From NCBI GenBank assembly GCA_944384285.1, contig CALWSX010000005.1:1-6053 (forward strand): DNA of 6,053 nucleotides, given 5' to 3'. The notes beneath the pieces were generated by a model, which had not been told where the DNA came from, ran no database searches, and saw only the letters and a list, made by a program, of their open reading frames with translations. The position numbers and the translations under genes are program-made. This stretch comes from an uncultured Lachnospiraceae bacterium (lineage in GTDB: Bacteria > Bacillota > Clostridia > Lachnospirales > Anaerotignaceae). The number at the start of each line of letters is the position of its first letter. Position 1 is the first letter of the stretch. Shown piece after piece: positions 1-5,032 of the stretch.

Positions 1-524
1 TTGTCTATTGCTTCCATAGAACGAAGAATAGGTGTTTTTTTGTCAAGAGCTTCTCCTGTATATGAACAGAAAGCAGTAGGTATACATAAAGTTACTCCTG
101 AAGCATCTTCTTTTAAAAATGCTGGAGATGTATAATCCCATGTTGTATAACCTCTTGCCTCAAATGTTGCACGAAGTCCGCCTGATGGAAAAGATGAAGC
201 ATCTGATTCCCCTTTAATAAGTTCTTTTCCGGAAAACTCCATTATTGCTCTTCCGTCACCTGTAGGTGAAATAAACGCATCATGTTTTTCAGCAGTAACT
301 CCTGTCATAGGCTGAAACCAGTGTGAATAATGTGTTGCCCCTTTTGAAATTGCCCATTCTTTCATAGCATGAGCAACTACTCCCGCAAGTTCAAAATCAA
401 GAGGTTCATTTCTTTTTAAAAGTTCTTTAAATTTAGCATACATTTTTTTTGGCATATACTCTGCCATAGATGCATCGTTAAAAACATTACTTCCGTAAAG
501 CTCTGTTACAGATATTTTTTCCAT
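1..524 (-). CDS. glnN: Type III glutamine synthetase (GSIII), N-terminal part, cut by window edge
   Basis: Glutamine synthetase makes glutamine from glutamate, ammonia and ATP in the cytoplasm and is a central enzyme of nitrogen assimilation. I translated the minus strand from the ATG at 522-524; 174 complete codons stay open to the left edge, so the 3' part is outside. The type III form, usually about 700 residues, is recognised by ATHYSHWFQP (63-72), EFSGKELIKGE (96-106), FPSGGLRATFEARGYT (112-127) and LCIPTAFCSYTGEALDKKTP (146-165), all in the order expected for the GSIII N-terminal region. The catalytic residues further on are not visible. An AGG lies 8 bases before the ATG, and a TTG three codons upstream is a less likely start. 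Its neighbour, a tRNA gene, is divergent. A leader hairpin may regulate it. Family assignment is firm; activity is inferred. Confidence 0.95.
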   Translation of the reverse strand, partial: MEKISVTELYGSNVFNDASMAEYMPKKMYAKFKELLKRNEPLDFELAGVVAHAMKEWAISKGATHYSHWFQPMTGVTAEKHDAFISPTGDGRAIMEFSGKELIKGESDASSFPSGGLRATFEARGYTTWDYTSPAFLKEDASGVTLCIPTAFCSYTGEALDKKTPILRSMEAID

Positions 525-563
525 TGATTCAACCTAACCTTTCTCAAGAATCTTTCAAACGGT

Positions 564-596
564 AAAAAAACATAAGGCGTACCAAAAAAGTACACC
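564..596 (-). promoter_or_regulatory. Leader hairpin plus T run upstream of glnN (possible attenuator)
   Basis: Read on the minus strand, GGTGTAC (596-590) pairs with GTACGCC (582-576) over 7 bp with one U-G wobble, closing a loop of 7 bases that is mostly T. After TTATG comes a run of seven T (570-564). The structure lies about 40 bases before the glnN ATG and is the only GC-containing stem in an otherwise AT-rich leader. It could be an intrinsic attenuator or a transcript-stabilising stem. The T run begins 5 bases after the stem rather than at once, which weakens the terminator reading. No second hairpin of the ANTAR-target type was found. Confidence 0.4.
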
Positions 597-660
597 ATAA
601 TAAATTTTAAATGTATAAAACCTAATATTTATTAAATAATTACTTATTTGATACCACGAT

Positions 661-689
661 ATTATAAAAAACGCAAGTAAAAAAATTAA
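661..689 (-). promoter_or_regulatory. Possible glnN promoter
   Basis: On the minus strand a perfect TATAAT lies at 666-661, about 137 bases before the glnN ATG. The hexamer 17 bases upstream (TTAATT) matches the -35 consensus poorly, so this is a weak call based on the -10 box alone. If right, it gives a leader of about 130 bases containing the hairpin at 576-596. Confidence 0.3.
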
Positions 690-758
690 ATTAAAAAAAT
701 TTTGTAACTTTGCCCAAAAAAATTCATTTTTTAAATATAAAAAAGGTTATTTTAAAGT

Positions 759-786
759 TTGAAAAATGCTTTTTTTATGATATAAT
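759..786 (+). promoter_or_regulatory. Sigma-A-type promoter of the tRNA-Ser gene
   Basis: TTGAAA (759-764) and TATAAT (781-786) are separated by 16 bp. TG at 778-779 followed by one base before TATAAT makes an extended -10. Transcription would begin near 793, about 30 bases before the mature tRNA 5' end, which fits a short leader removed by RNase P. Confidence 0.8.
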
Positions 787-822
787 TGTAAAATATCGGT
801 TAAATGTTTATCAATTTTCTTT

Positions 823-911
823 GGAGATGTACCCAAGTGGCTGAAGGGTCCGGATTCGAAATCCGGTAGGTCGGTTTCGCCGGCGCCAGGGTTCAAATCC
901 CTGCATCTCCG
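823..911 (+). tRNA. tRNA-Ser (anticodon CGA, reads UCG)
   Basis: A complete class II cloverleaf can be folded by eye. The acceptor stem is GGAGATG (823-829) with CATCTCC (904-910), followed by discriminator G at 911. The D arm is CCC/GGG around a loop with AAGTGGCTGAA. The anticodon stem CCGGA/TCCGG (850-854 and 862-866) encloses loop TTCGAAA, giving anticodon CGA at 857-859. The long variable arm (about 867-886) is typical of serine tRNAs. The T arm is CAGGG, loop TTCAAAT, CCCTG (887-903). The CCA end is not encoded, so it must be added by the nucleotidyltransferase. The gene stands alone with its own promoter and terminator. An open frame crossing it on the other strand is an artefact. Confidence 0.97.
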
Positions 912-916
912 CTTTT

Positions 917-949
917 ACACCTGTATTATTTACAGGTGTTTTTATTTTT
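917..949 (+). terminator. Intrinsic terminator of the tRNA-Ser gene
   Basis: ACACCTGTA (917-925) and TACAGGTGT (931-939) form a perfect 9-bp stem with loop TTATT. It is followed by TTTTATTTTT. It starts 5 bases after the tRNA end and points away from it, so it closes a one-gene transcript. Confidence 0.92.
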
Positions 950-1076
950 GTATTAATATGCAAAAAATAGATATAAACGTATATAAAACACATAATCTAA
1001 CAAAAATAATGGTATTTAACTTTTTTATGTTAAACTTCTTAATAAGCTTTTAATTATATTGGATAATACTGTTCTT

Positions 1077-1105
1077 TTTAGAATACACATTTAACGTTCT
1101 ATAAT
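1077..1105 (+). promoter_or_regulatory. Probable promoter of the lipoprotein gene, with a nearby inverted repeat
   Basis: TATAAT (1100-1105) is preceded at 17 bp by TTTAGA (1077-1082), which matches TTGACA at four of six positions. The predicted start near 1112 falls in the small inverted repeat GTTC-AAATG-GAAC (1111-1123), a possible operator. A weaker alternative -10 (TATATA or TATAAA, 1144-1151) lies nearer the gene but has no good -35. The rest of 950-1183 holds only AT-rich sequence and no supportable gene. Confidence 0.5.
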
Positions 1106-1183
1106 TTATTGTTCAAATGGAACTGTTTGGAATATTTTTCGTCTATATAAATGAACAGATAAAATTGATTGGAGGTATGAGGT

Positions 1184-1540
1184 ATGAAAAAGATAATGAT
1201 AATTATTTTAACATTGATAGGGCTATTTGGATTAACCTCTTGTAACAGGCAGCTTCAGCAGGGTGACAATAATATGCAGTATTTTTTCTCAGGCAAAATT
1301 ATAGAAGTAGAAGAAGAGTATTTGGTGATTGAAATTAACGATACAGGAAATAGTTATCTCTCAGATGGTACAACCGTAGAGGTATCTACTAACGTTGTGG
1401 CTGCAGATGGTTGTCCAAACTTTTCCATTGGTGAATATGCAAAAGTATTGATGGCACAGAGTGTCAATGATGATTCTTCAGAGCGTTTAGAAGCTTTGTC
1501 AATTTATGAAGTAGATGAAACTGGTAAAATTATTGACTAG
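1184..1540 (+). CDS. Small secreted lipoprotein, possible OB-fold (DUF3221/YobA-like)
   Basis: This encodes 118 residues. A lysine start (MKK), a hydrophobic stretch (4-16) and the lipobox L17-T18-S19-C20 form a signal peptidase II signal. The mature protein of 98 residues should therefore be tethered by lipid to the outer face of the membrane. The ATG is well supported by GGAGG at 1171-1175, 8 bases upstream. The mature part has alternating hydrophobic strands (FFSGKIIEVEEEYLVIEI, 34-51; TTVEVST, 63-69; a Gly-Glu-Tyr-Ala-Lys-Val segment, 83-88; LEALSIYEV, 102-110). This resembles small OB-fold lipoproteins of the DUF3221/YobA kind, a resemblance judged by eye only. No catalytic residues are evident and the role is unknown. 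It has its own promoter and terminator, and its base composition looks less AT-rich than its neighbours. Confidence 0.88.
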   Translation: MKKIMIIILTLIGLFGLTSCNRQLQQGDNNMQYFFSGKIIEVEEEYLVIEINDTGNSYLSDGTTVEVSTNVVAADGCPNFSIGEYAKVLMAQSVNDDSSERLEALSIYEVDETGKIID

Positions 1541-1557
1541 TAAACGAATACTATTTA

Positions 1558-1600
1558 AAAGTACATTCTTGCTTCTCAAGTAAGTATGTACTTTTTATTT
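1558..1600 (+). terminator. Intrinsic terminator after the lipoprotein gene
   Basis: AAAGTACAT (1558-1566) pairs with ATGTACTTT (1586-1594). An inner CTTG/CAAG stem (1568-1571 and 1577-1580) is capped by CTTCT, with small bulges between the two stems. TTTATTT follows the outer stem. It lies 18 bases after the stop codon. Confidence 0.82.
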
Positions 1601-1661
1601 ATCTTAATGTATTAATACTTATGTATAACAGTAAGTTATTTTTTATACAATAATAATTTTA

Positions 1662-1690
1662 TTTACTTTTAAATCCGCCTCCTATATAAT
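1662..1690 (+). promoter_or_regulatory. Probable promoter of the 237-aa membrane protein gene
   Basis: TTTACT (1662-1667) and TATAAT (1685-1690) are 17 bp apart. Transcription would begin near 1697, giving a leader of about 58 bases. Just upstream (1622-1649) is an AT-rich inverted repeat, TGTATAA/TTATACA, of unclear meaning. Confidence 0.55.
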
Positions 1691-1754
1691 AAAATTAATG
1701 TAATATTTTGATATTTTTGTAAATAAACACAAGTTCTTAAGGGGGTAAATATTT

Positions 1755-2468
1755 ATGGCTATTCTTTTTATTCTTCTTATAATTATTATAATAGTTTATA
1801 TTAATCAAAATAAGGCAGATAAAAAATGGGAGCCTGATAAATATATTTACTCATATCTTGATGCTGTACATATTATGGTTTCATCTGGACGTAATTGCGA
1901 TGCTTTGAAAATAGTTCTTGTTAAAGAAAATATAGGAAAAAAACGTATTGCTTATAGATATGGATTAGAAGCCTATATCGACGGTATGGGAAATCATCTT
2001 TTAGAAACTTTCAATATTTTCAAAGAAGAAAGTAAAACAATATATAATAATTGTGAAAAACAAAAAGACAGTATAAAACATCTTGTGGTTAGCAACGAAG
2101 AAAAATTTATATCTGAGCTTAAAAGAATAATTGATGAAGGTATAAAACAATCTGAAACTATAGAAGGAATTCTCACAGACAGGTTTTTTAAAACTCTTCT
2201 TGGGAAAAAAGACTCAAAAAAATCAAGAGAAATAATCGGCAGACCTTTTTATTTCAGAGGAGATTATGAACCTTGTGAAGCAATGGATATGGTTTTTGAG
2301 AAAGATATAAGTATTTCTCCTGACGGGAAATATATGATTTATAAAACTCCTTTACTTTATGACGGAAATCTTAAAAACGAAAACACAGCTATTGAAAAAA
2401 TTAAAAAAATTGTAAAAGAAAAAGGACTTAATCTTAAAATTATTAAAGAAAATAGAAAATCATCGTAA
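1755..2468 (+). CDS. Membrane-anchored protein of unknown function
   Basis: This encodes 237 residues. Residues 2-16 are an unbroken hydrophobic segment rich in Ile and Leu, followed by K20, K23 and K24. That suggests an N-terminal membrane anchor with the rest in the cytoplasm by the positive-inside rule. There is no lipobox or obvious signal peptidase site. The soluble part is strongly charged, with a mainly helical middle (about 80-160, many Glu and Lys) and a C-terminal part containing GRPFYFRGDYEPCEAMDMVF (162-181) and ISISPDGKYMIYKTPLLYDG (185-204), then a Lys-rich tail. Three cysteines (48, 100, 174) do not form a recognisable metal motif. I do not recognise the family and assign no function. 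The ATG has AAGGGGG ending 9 bases upstream. It is monocistronic and convergent with the gene pair that follows; composition is AT-rich like most of the window. Confidence 0.85.
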   Translation: MAILFILLIIIIIVYINQNKADKKWEPDKYIYSYLDAVHIMVSSGRNCDALKIVLVKENIGKKRIAYRYGLEAYIDGMGNHLLETFNIFKEESKTIYNNCEKQKDSIKHLVVSNEEKFISELKRIIDEGIKQSETIEGILTDRFFKTLLGKKDSKKSREIIGRPFYFRGDYEPCEAMDMVFEKDISISPDGKYMIYKTPLLYDGNLKNENTAIEKIKKIVKEKGLNLKIIKENRKSS

Positions 2469-2472
2469 TATA

Positions 2473-2506
2473 AAAAAGGTTAAAATCAAAAGATTTTAAC
2501 CTTTTT
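2473..2506. terminator. Bidirectional intrinsic terminator between convergent genes
   Basis: A 15-bp perfect inverted repeat (2473-2487 with 2492-2506) has an AAAA loop. Its central part is AGGTTAAAATC/GATTTTAACCT. The A run on one side and T run on the other give a U tail in both directions. It starts 4 bases after the stop codon at 2468 and ends 3 bases before the minus-strand stop at 2510, so one element serves both transcripts. Confidence 0.9.
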
Positions 2507-2509
2507 ATT

Positions 2510-2704
2510 TTAAATAGTTTTATCAGTATCCTTTTTTTCTTTATTTTCTTCGGGAAGAGGATACCATTTTTTTGATCCTTTATTTAAATTAAATAAACCT
2601 TTAATTTTATTAATTACAGATTCTACAATATTAAACCAAATATTCCCAACAATAACAATAATAATTAGAACCAGTAAAATAAGTCCTATATTTTTTAAAA
2701 ACAT
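2510..2704 (-). CDS. Small single-span membrane protein of unknown function
   Basis: This encodes 64 residues from the ATG at 2702-2704. The frame extends to a TTG at 2725, but that start would overlap the upstream gene. The ATG has GAGG five bases upstream and is clearly better. Residues about 6-22 (GLILLVLIIIVIVGNIW) form one membrane span. A possible amphipathic stretch follows (NIVESVINKIKGLFNL), then a hydrophilic tail with KKWYPLPEENKEKK. It begins 7 bases after the stop of the 161-aa gene, so the two are almost certainly co-transcribed and probably translationally coupled. That context suggests the two products act together, perhaps at the membrane. No family recognised. Confidence 0.75.
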   Translation of the reverse strand: MFLKNIGLILLVLIIIVIVGNIWFNIVESVINKIKGLFNLNKGSKKWYPLPEENKEKKDTDKTI

Positions 2705-2711
2705 ATTTACC

Positions 2712-3197
2712 TCACTTTGTTGCAAAAGAATTCATAAAGAATTCTGTAAATTCTTCAAGTTCTTTTTCCTGAGATACATACACATATAATTTTTCATCAT
2801 CAAGCCAATCATAAGCGTTGATACCTATATACCCATTTTCATCAGGATAAATTATAAAAGCATCTGTAGGGAATTTATTTCTGTATGCTTTTAATATTTC
2901 TGAACGATTATAATATGTAGCATCTCCACAACCTGAAAGATCCGGAACTGTAGGTACAACTACAATAGTTTTATTTCCTTCATTCCACCCAACAATTAAA
3001 TTACCTATTTTTGTCTTGCTTCCATGCACAATACCATAATTAAATCTGGCAACATCTTCTGTATAACCGAAAATCAACTTGTAATCATCGCCATTTTCTA
3101 CTACCTGATTAAAAAGTAATCGCATTTTTTTTGCATTTGAATTGCTTTTTTCCATATCAACTTCCGGTCCCTTAAAAAATTTTCCAAATAGTCCCAT
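2712..3197 (-). CDS. Conserved-looking protein of unknown function (161 aa)
   Basis: This encodes 161 residues with an excellent AGGAGG seven bases before the ATG. It opens with GLFGKFFKG (2-10), a short basic amphipathic segment that could sit at a membrane surface but is not a signal peptide. The rest looks like a soluble alpha/beta domain: a helix (MRLLFNQVVENG, 25-36), strands around KLIFGYT (40-46), the segment KIGNLIVGWNEGNKTIVVVP (63-82), then DLSGCGDATYY (86-96), a helix (RSEILKAYRNKFP), NGYIGINAYDWLDDEKLYVY (121-140) and a C-terminal helix. The only cysteine is C90, in Gly-Cys-Gly. I do not recognise a family and assign no activity. It is the first gene of a two-gene unit with the 64-aa membrane protein and has a plausible promoter. 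Confidence 0.85.
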   Translation of the reverse strand: MGLFGKFFKGPEVDMEKSNSNAKKMRLLFNQVVENGDDYKLIFGYTEDVARFNYGIVHGSKTKIGNLIVGWNEGNKTIVVVPTVPDLSGCGDATYYNRSEILKAYRNKFPTDAFIIYPDENGYIGINAYDWLDDEKLYVYVSQEKELEEFTEFFMNSFATK

Positions 3198-3246
3198 AAA
3201 TATCCCTCCTAAAATAATATTATTTAATTAAAAAATAAAGACAATT

Positions 3247-3274
3247 TTTATAATTTGTTTTTATTTTTGGTAAA
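3247..3274 (-). promoter_or_regulatory. Probable promoter of the 161-aa / 64-aa gene pair
   Basis: On the minus strand TTTACC (3274-3269) and TATAAA (3252-3247) are 16 bp apart. Transcription would begin near 3240, about 43 bases before the ATG. The -35 box overlaps the T-rich tail of the terminator of the upstream tetR gene, so the two units are packed closely. Confidence 0.5.
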
Positions 3275-3310
3275 ATAAATCCGTCTTTAAATGGAAAATT
3301 TTTGACGGAT
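3271..3310 (-). terminator. Probable terminator of the tetR gene
   Basis: On the minus strand ATCCGTC (3310-3304) pairs with GACGGAT (3285-3279) over 7 bp. A weaker inner AAAT/ATTT pairing shortens the loop, and TTATTTTA (3278-3271) follows. It lies about 32 bases after the tetR stop. A smaller AT hairpin (TAAACT/AGTTTA, 3335-3350) overlaps that stop codon. The long interior makes this weaker than the other terminators in the window. Confidence 0.6.
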
Positions 3311-3342
3311 ATATATATACTATTAAATAAAACATAAACTTT

Positions 3343-3957
3343 TTAGTTTAAATCTTTTAGTTCTTCAAAAAAATCTACCATAGCATTAATTTGAAAATCA
3401 ACAGTATCATCAACAGCTTCAGGTACAAATAAGGGCAAAGATTTTGGTATAGCTTTTTTTATAACTATTATACCCAAACATAAATTAATGAATAAATCAA
3501 TTATTTCTTTAGTTGCTTTTAGGCCAAAGCATTCCAAAACATTTCCAAAAAGTGCTGCTTGTTTTTTTCGAAATACTTTATAACTTTCTTCCGATAAGCG
3601 GTTGAAAATAAGTTGTTGTTCTTCAACAGTTAAAACCGCAATACCATATTTTTCACCATGAACACAAGAATATAAAAATTTCTTTATTGAATCGCGCCAA
3701 CTTAAATTTGGATCATTCATCAATTTATTAGCATATTCTATAATTTTAGGCTGCTGAAAATAAAGTGTTTCTAAAATTAAATCTTCTTTTGTCGAAAAAA
3801 AAGTATAGAAAAAGGTACGTGATATTCCTACCTTCTTATATATTTGTTCAACAGTTGTATGTTGGAAACCCTGTTTTGCCATTAATTCAAGTCCTATAGC
3901 TATTAAATCTTTTCTAATTTGTTCACGTTCTTCTTCCGTATAAGCGACTTTTGGCAT
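3343..3957 (-). CDS. TetR/AcrR-family transcriptional regulator
   Basis: This is a cytoplasmic DNA-binding protein, normally a ligand-released repressor acting as a dimer. I place the start at the ATG 3955-3957 (204 residues), five bases after AAGGAG; the frame runs on to a TTG at 3972, but that codon lies upstream of the SD. The TetR N-terminal domain is clear: helix 1 (EEREQIRKDLIAIGLELMAK, about 9-28), QGFQHTTVEQIYKKVGIS (29-46) and recognition helix with RTFFYTFFSTKEDLI (47-61). The C-terminal ligand and dimer domain (about 65-204) is variable, as usual, so the ligand cannot be read off. Length is typical. It lies downstream of two transporter genes in the same orientation but with a terminator between. 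It has its own promoter with an inverted repeat at the predicted start site, suggesting autoregulation. Control of the transporters is an inference from position. Confidence 0.93.
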   Translation of the reverse strand: MPKVAYTEEEREQIRKDLIAIGLELMAKQGFQHTTVEQIYKKVGISRTFFYTFFSTKEDLILETLYFQQPKIIEYANKLMNDPNLSWRDSIKKFLYSCVHGEKYGIAVLTVEEQQLIFNRLSEESYKVFRKKQAALFGNVLECFGLKATKEIIDLFINLCLGIIVIKKAIPKSLPLFVPEAVDDTVDFQINAMVDFFEELKDLN

Positions 3958-3979
3958 TTTATCTCCTTCCAAAATAAAA

Positions 3980-3997
3980 ACAAATATAAAAATTTGT
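3980..3997. promoter_or_regulatory. Inverted repeat at the tetR start site, candidate TetR operator
   Basis: ACAAAT-ATAAAA-ATTTGT is a perfect 6-bp inverted repeat with a 6-bp centre, total 18 bp. That size suits a TetR dimer. It sits over the predicted transcription start of tetR, between its -10 box and ribosome binding site, where bound repressor would block transcription. The high AT content of the region means chance is a real alternative. Confidence 0.45.
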
Positions 3998-4001
3998 ATT
4001 T

Positions 4002-4030
4002 ATTTTATCACATTAAAATATTAAAAACAA
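4002..4030 (-). promoter_or_regulatory. Promoter of the tetR gene
   Basis: On the minus strand TTGTTT (4030-4025) and TAAAAT (4007-4002) are 17 bp apart. TG plus one base immediately before the -10 box makes it an extended -10. The predicted start near 3995 lies about 38 bases before the ATG, inside the inverted repeat 3980-3997. Further upstream there is a perfect 12-bp AT palindrome (TTAAAATTTTAA, 4064-4075). Confidence 0.65.
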
Positions 4031-4103
4031 GTATAAACTTTATGACTATTTTTTTATTAAAACTTAAAATTTTAACTATAAATGATCTTTTGACACAATA
4101 TAT

Positions 4104-4136
4104 AAACCCCAAAGCTTTTAAACAGCTTTAGGGTTT
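4104..4136 (-). terminator. Terminator hairpin overlapping the end of the EamA transporter gene
   Basis: On the minus strand AAACCCTAAAGCT (4136-4124) pairs with AGCTTTGGGGTTT (4116-4104) over 13 bp with one U-G wobble, closing a 7-base loop. The TAA stop codon (4120-4118) lies in that loop, so the last codons form one arm of the stem. The tail is T- and A-rich (TTTATATATT) rather than a pure T run. It probably ends the MATE-EamA transcript before tetR and might also act on the plus strand. Confidence 0.72.
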
Positions 4137-4999
4137 TGTATCTTTGTTTGAATTTTTGAAACTATAACTGCCGAAAATATTATTAAACTACCAATTACAA
4201 CCCTTAACGTAACCTCTTCTTTTAATATTATAACAGAAAAAATAAAGCCAAAAACTGATTCTAAAGACATGAGCAACGATGCTCTTGACTCACTTGTATA
4301 TTTTTGACAGGTATTTTGTAATATGAAAGCTACAACTGAATTAAAAACTACAAGATAAAACAGTCCCATACTTGATTTTCCAATATTAAAATTAAAGTTT
4401 CCATTTGTGGCAATAGCCATAACTAAAGATGCAATTCCCGCAGAAAGAAACTGGAAAAAAGAAAGCTGAATAGAATTTTCTTCTTTAGCAAAACAGGATA
4501 TAAGAACTATATTTAGACCAAACATAAAAGCAAAACCAATGGATAATAAATCACCAAATCCTAATCCAAATGTTTCACCTACGCTTAAAAATCCAATTCC
4601 TGTAAGTGCAAGAAAAGATGCTACAATATCTTTTGATGTTGGACGTTTTTTTATAATTGCCCAGGAGATAAAAGGTACAAAAACTACATACAAAGAAATT
4701 AAAAAAGCTTGCTTACTTGCCGAAGTATACTTAAGCCCTATAGTTTGCATTGAAATTCCTATTACATAGACCAAACCTATAGTCATACCTTTTTTTATTA
4801 CCGATAGCTTACTTTTTTTAATAGTTTTCCAAAAAACAACCGCTGTAAGCAATGCTGAACCTATAAAACGAATTGCTAAAACTACAAAAGGTGTATATTC
4901 TGCCAAAGCGTATTTTGCAGCTATAAAGCCTCCGCACCAAATTGCAGCTACAATCATAAGTCCTAAATCTGCTAAAAATACAGCTTTATTTTTATCCAT
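4118..4999 (-). CDS. DMT-superfamily EamA transporter
   Basis: This is an inner-membrane drug/metabolite transporter of the 10-span, two-repeat EamA type, likely exporting small metabolites or drugs; the substrate cannot be told from the sequence. The start is the ATG at 4997-4999 (293 residues), with AAAGG and GAGGAG just upstream; the longer frame begins at TTG 5017. The family's first span is seen in MIVAAIWCGGFIAAKYAL (15-32). The first repeat ends with GLKYTSASKQAFLISLYVVF (88-107) and ALTGIGFLSVGE (131-142). The second repeat holds the matching FNSVVAFILQNTCQKYTSES (219-238) and ESVFGFIFSVIILKEEVTLR (247-266), followed by the last span. Length is typical and no break is seen. It follows the MATE gene by 33 bp with no terminator between, so the two are probably co-transcribed. 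A terminator hairpin overlaps its 3' end. Confidence 0.94.
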   Translation of the reverse strand: MDKNKAVFLADLGLMIVAAIWCGGFIAAKYALAEYTPFVVLAIRFIGSALLTAVVFWKTIKKSKLSVIKKGMTIGLVYVIGISMQTIGLKYTSASKQAFLISLYVVFVPFISWAIIKKRPTSKDIVASFLALTGIGFLSVGETFGLGFGDLLSIGFAFMFGLNIVLISCFAKEENSIQLSFFQFLSAGIASLVMAIATNGNFNFNIGKSSMGLFYLVVFNSVVAFILQNTCQKYTSESRASLLMSLESVFGFIFSVIILKEEVTLRVVIGSLIIFSAVIVSKIQTKIQNPKAV

Positions 5000-5032
5000 A
5001 TCGGCCTTTCTCCTCAAAGTCTAACTTTTATT

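Noticed and set aside
823..911. tRNA-Ser as an occupied integration site
   Set aside because: I found no copy of the tRNA 3' end downstream and no integrase in the window, so an att site cannot be supported.
811..993. 60-codon minus-strand open frame
   Set aside because: It runs antisense through the tRNA-Ser gene and its terminator; its sequence is explained by the tRNA.
958..1053. 31-codon plus-strand open frame in the gap after the tRNA terminator
   Set aside because: It has no Shine-Dalgarno sequence, starts just after a strong terminator, and its composition looks like random AT-rich DNA.
1622..1649. AT-rich inverted repeat TGTATAA/TTATACA with a nested ATAAC/GTTAT, as a possible terminator or operator
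   Set aside because: It lacks GC pairs, follows a good terminator, and such repeats are expected by chance at this composition.
1994..2176. Minus-strand open frame inside the 237-aa gene
   Set aside because: Antisense shadow of a well-supported gene, with no ribosome binding site.
2705..2725. N-terminal extension of the small membrane protein to a TTG
   Set aside because: It would overlap the upstream coding region and skip the well-placed GAGG before the ATG at 2702-2704.
3309..3320. Short AT dinucleotide run
   Set aside because: Only a few repeat units in very AT-rich DNA; no sign of function or of a repeat array.
3958..3972. TTG-initiated extension of the TetR protein
   Set aside because: That codon lies upstream of the AAGGAG that serves the ATG at 3955-3957; the extension has no SD of its own that is as good.
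3919..4131. 70-codon plus-strand open frame over the tetR start and promoter region
   Set aside because: It covers the tetR 5' end, promoter and the EamA terminator on the other strand; rich in Phe, Tyr, Ile and Lys as expected for chance AT-rich frames.
4539..4769. Plus-strand open frame inside the EamA gene
   Set aside because: Shadow of the transporter; no start signal and no recognisable protein.
5000..5017. TTG-initiated extension of the EamA protein
   Set aside because: The ATG at 4997-4999 has SD-like AAAGG and GAGGAG upstream and gives a normal family N-terminus.
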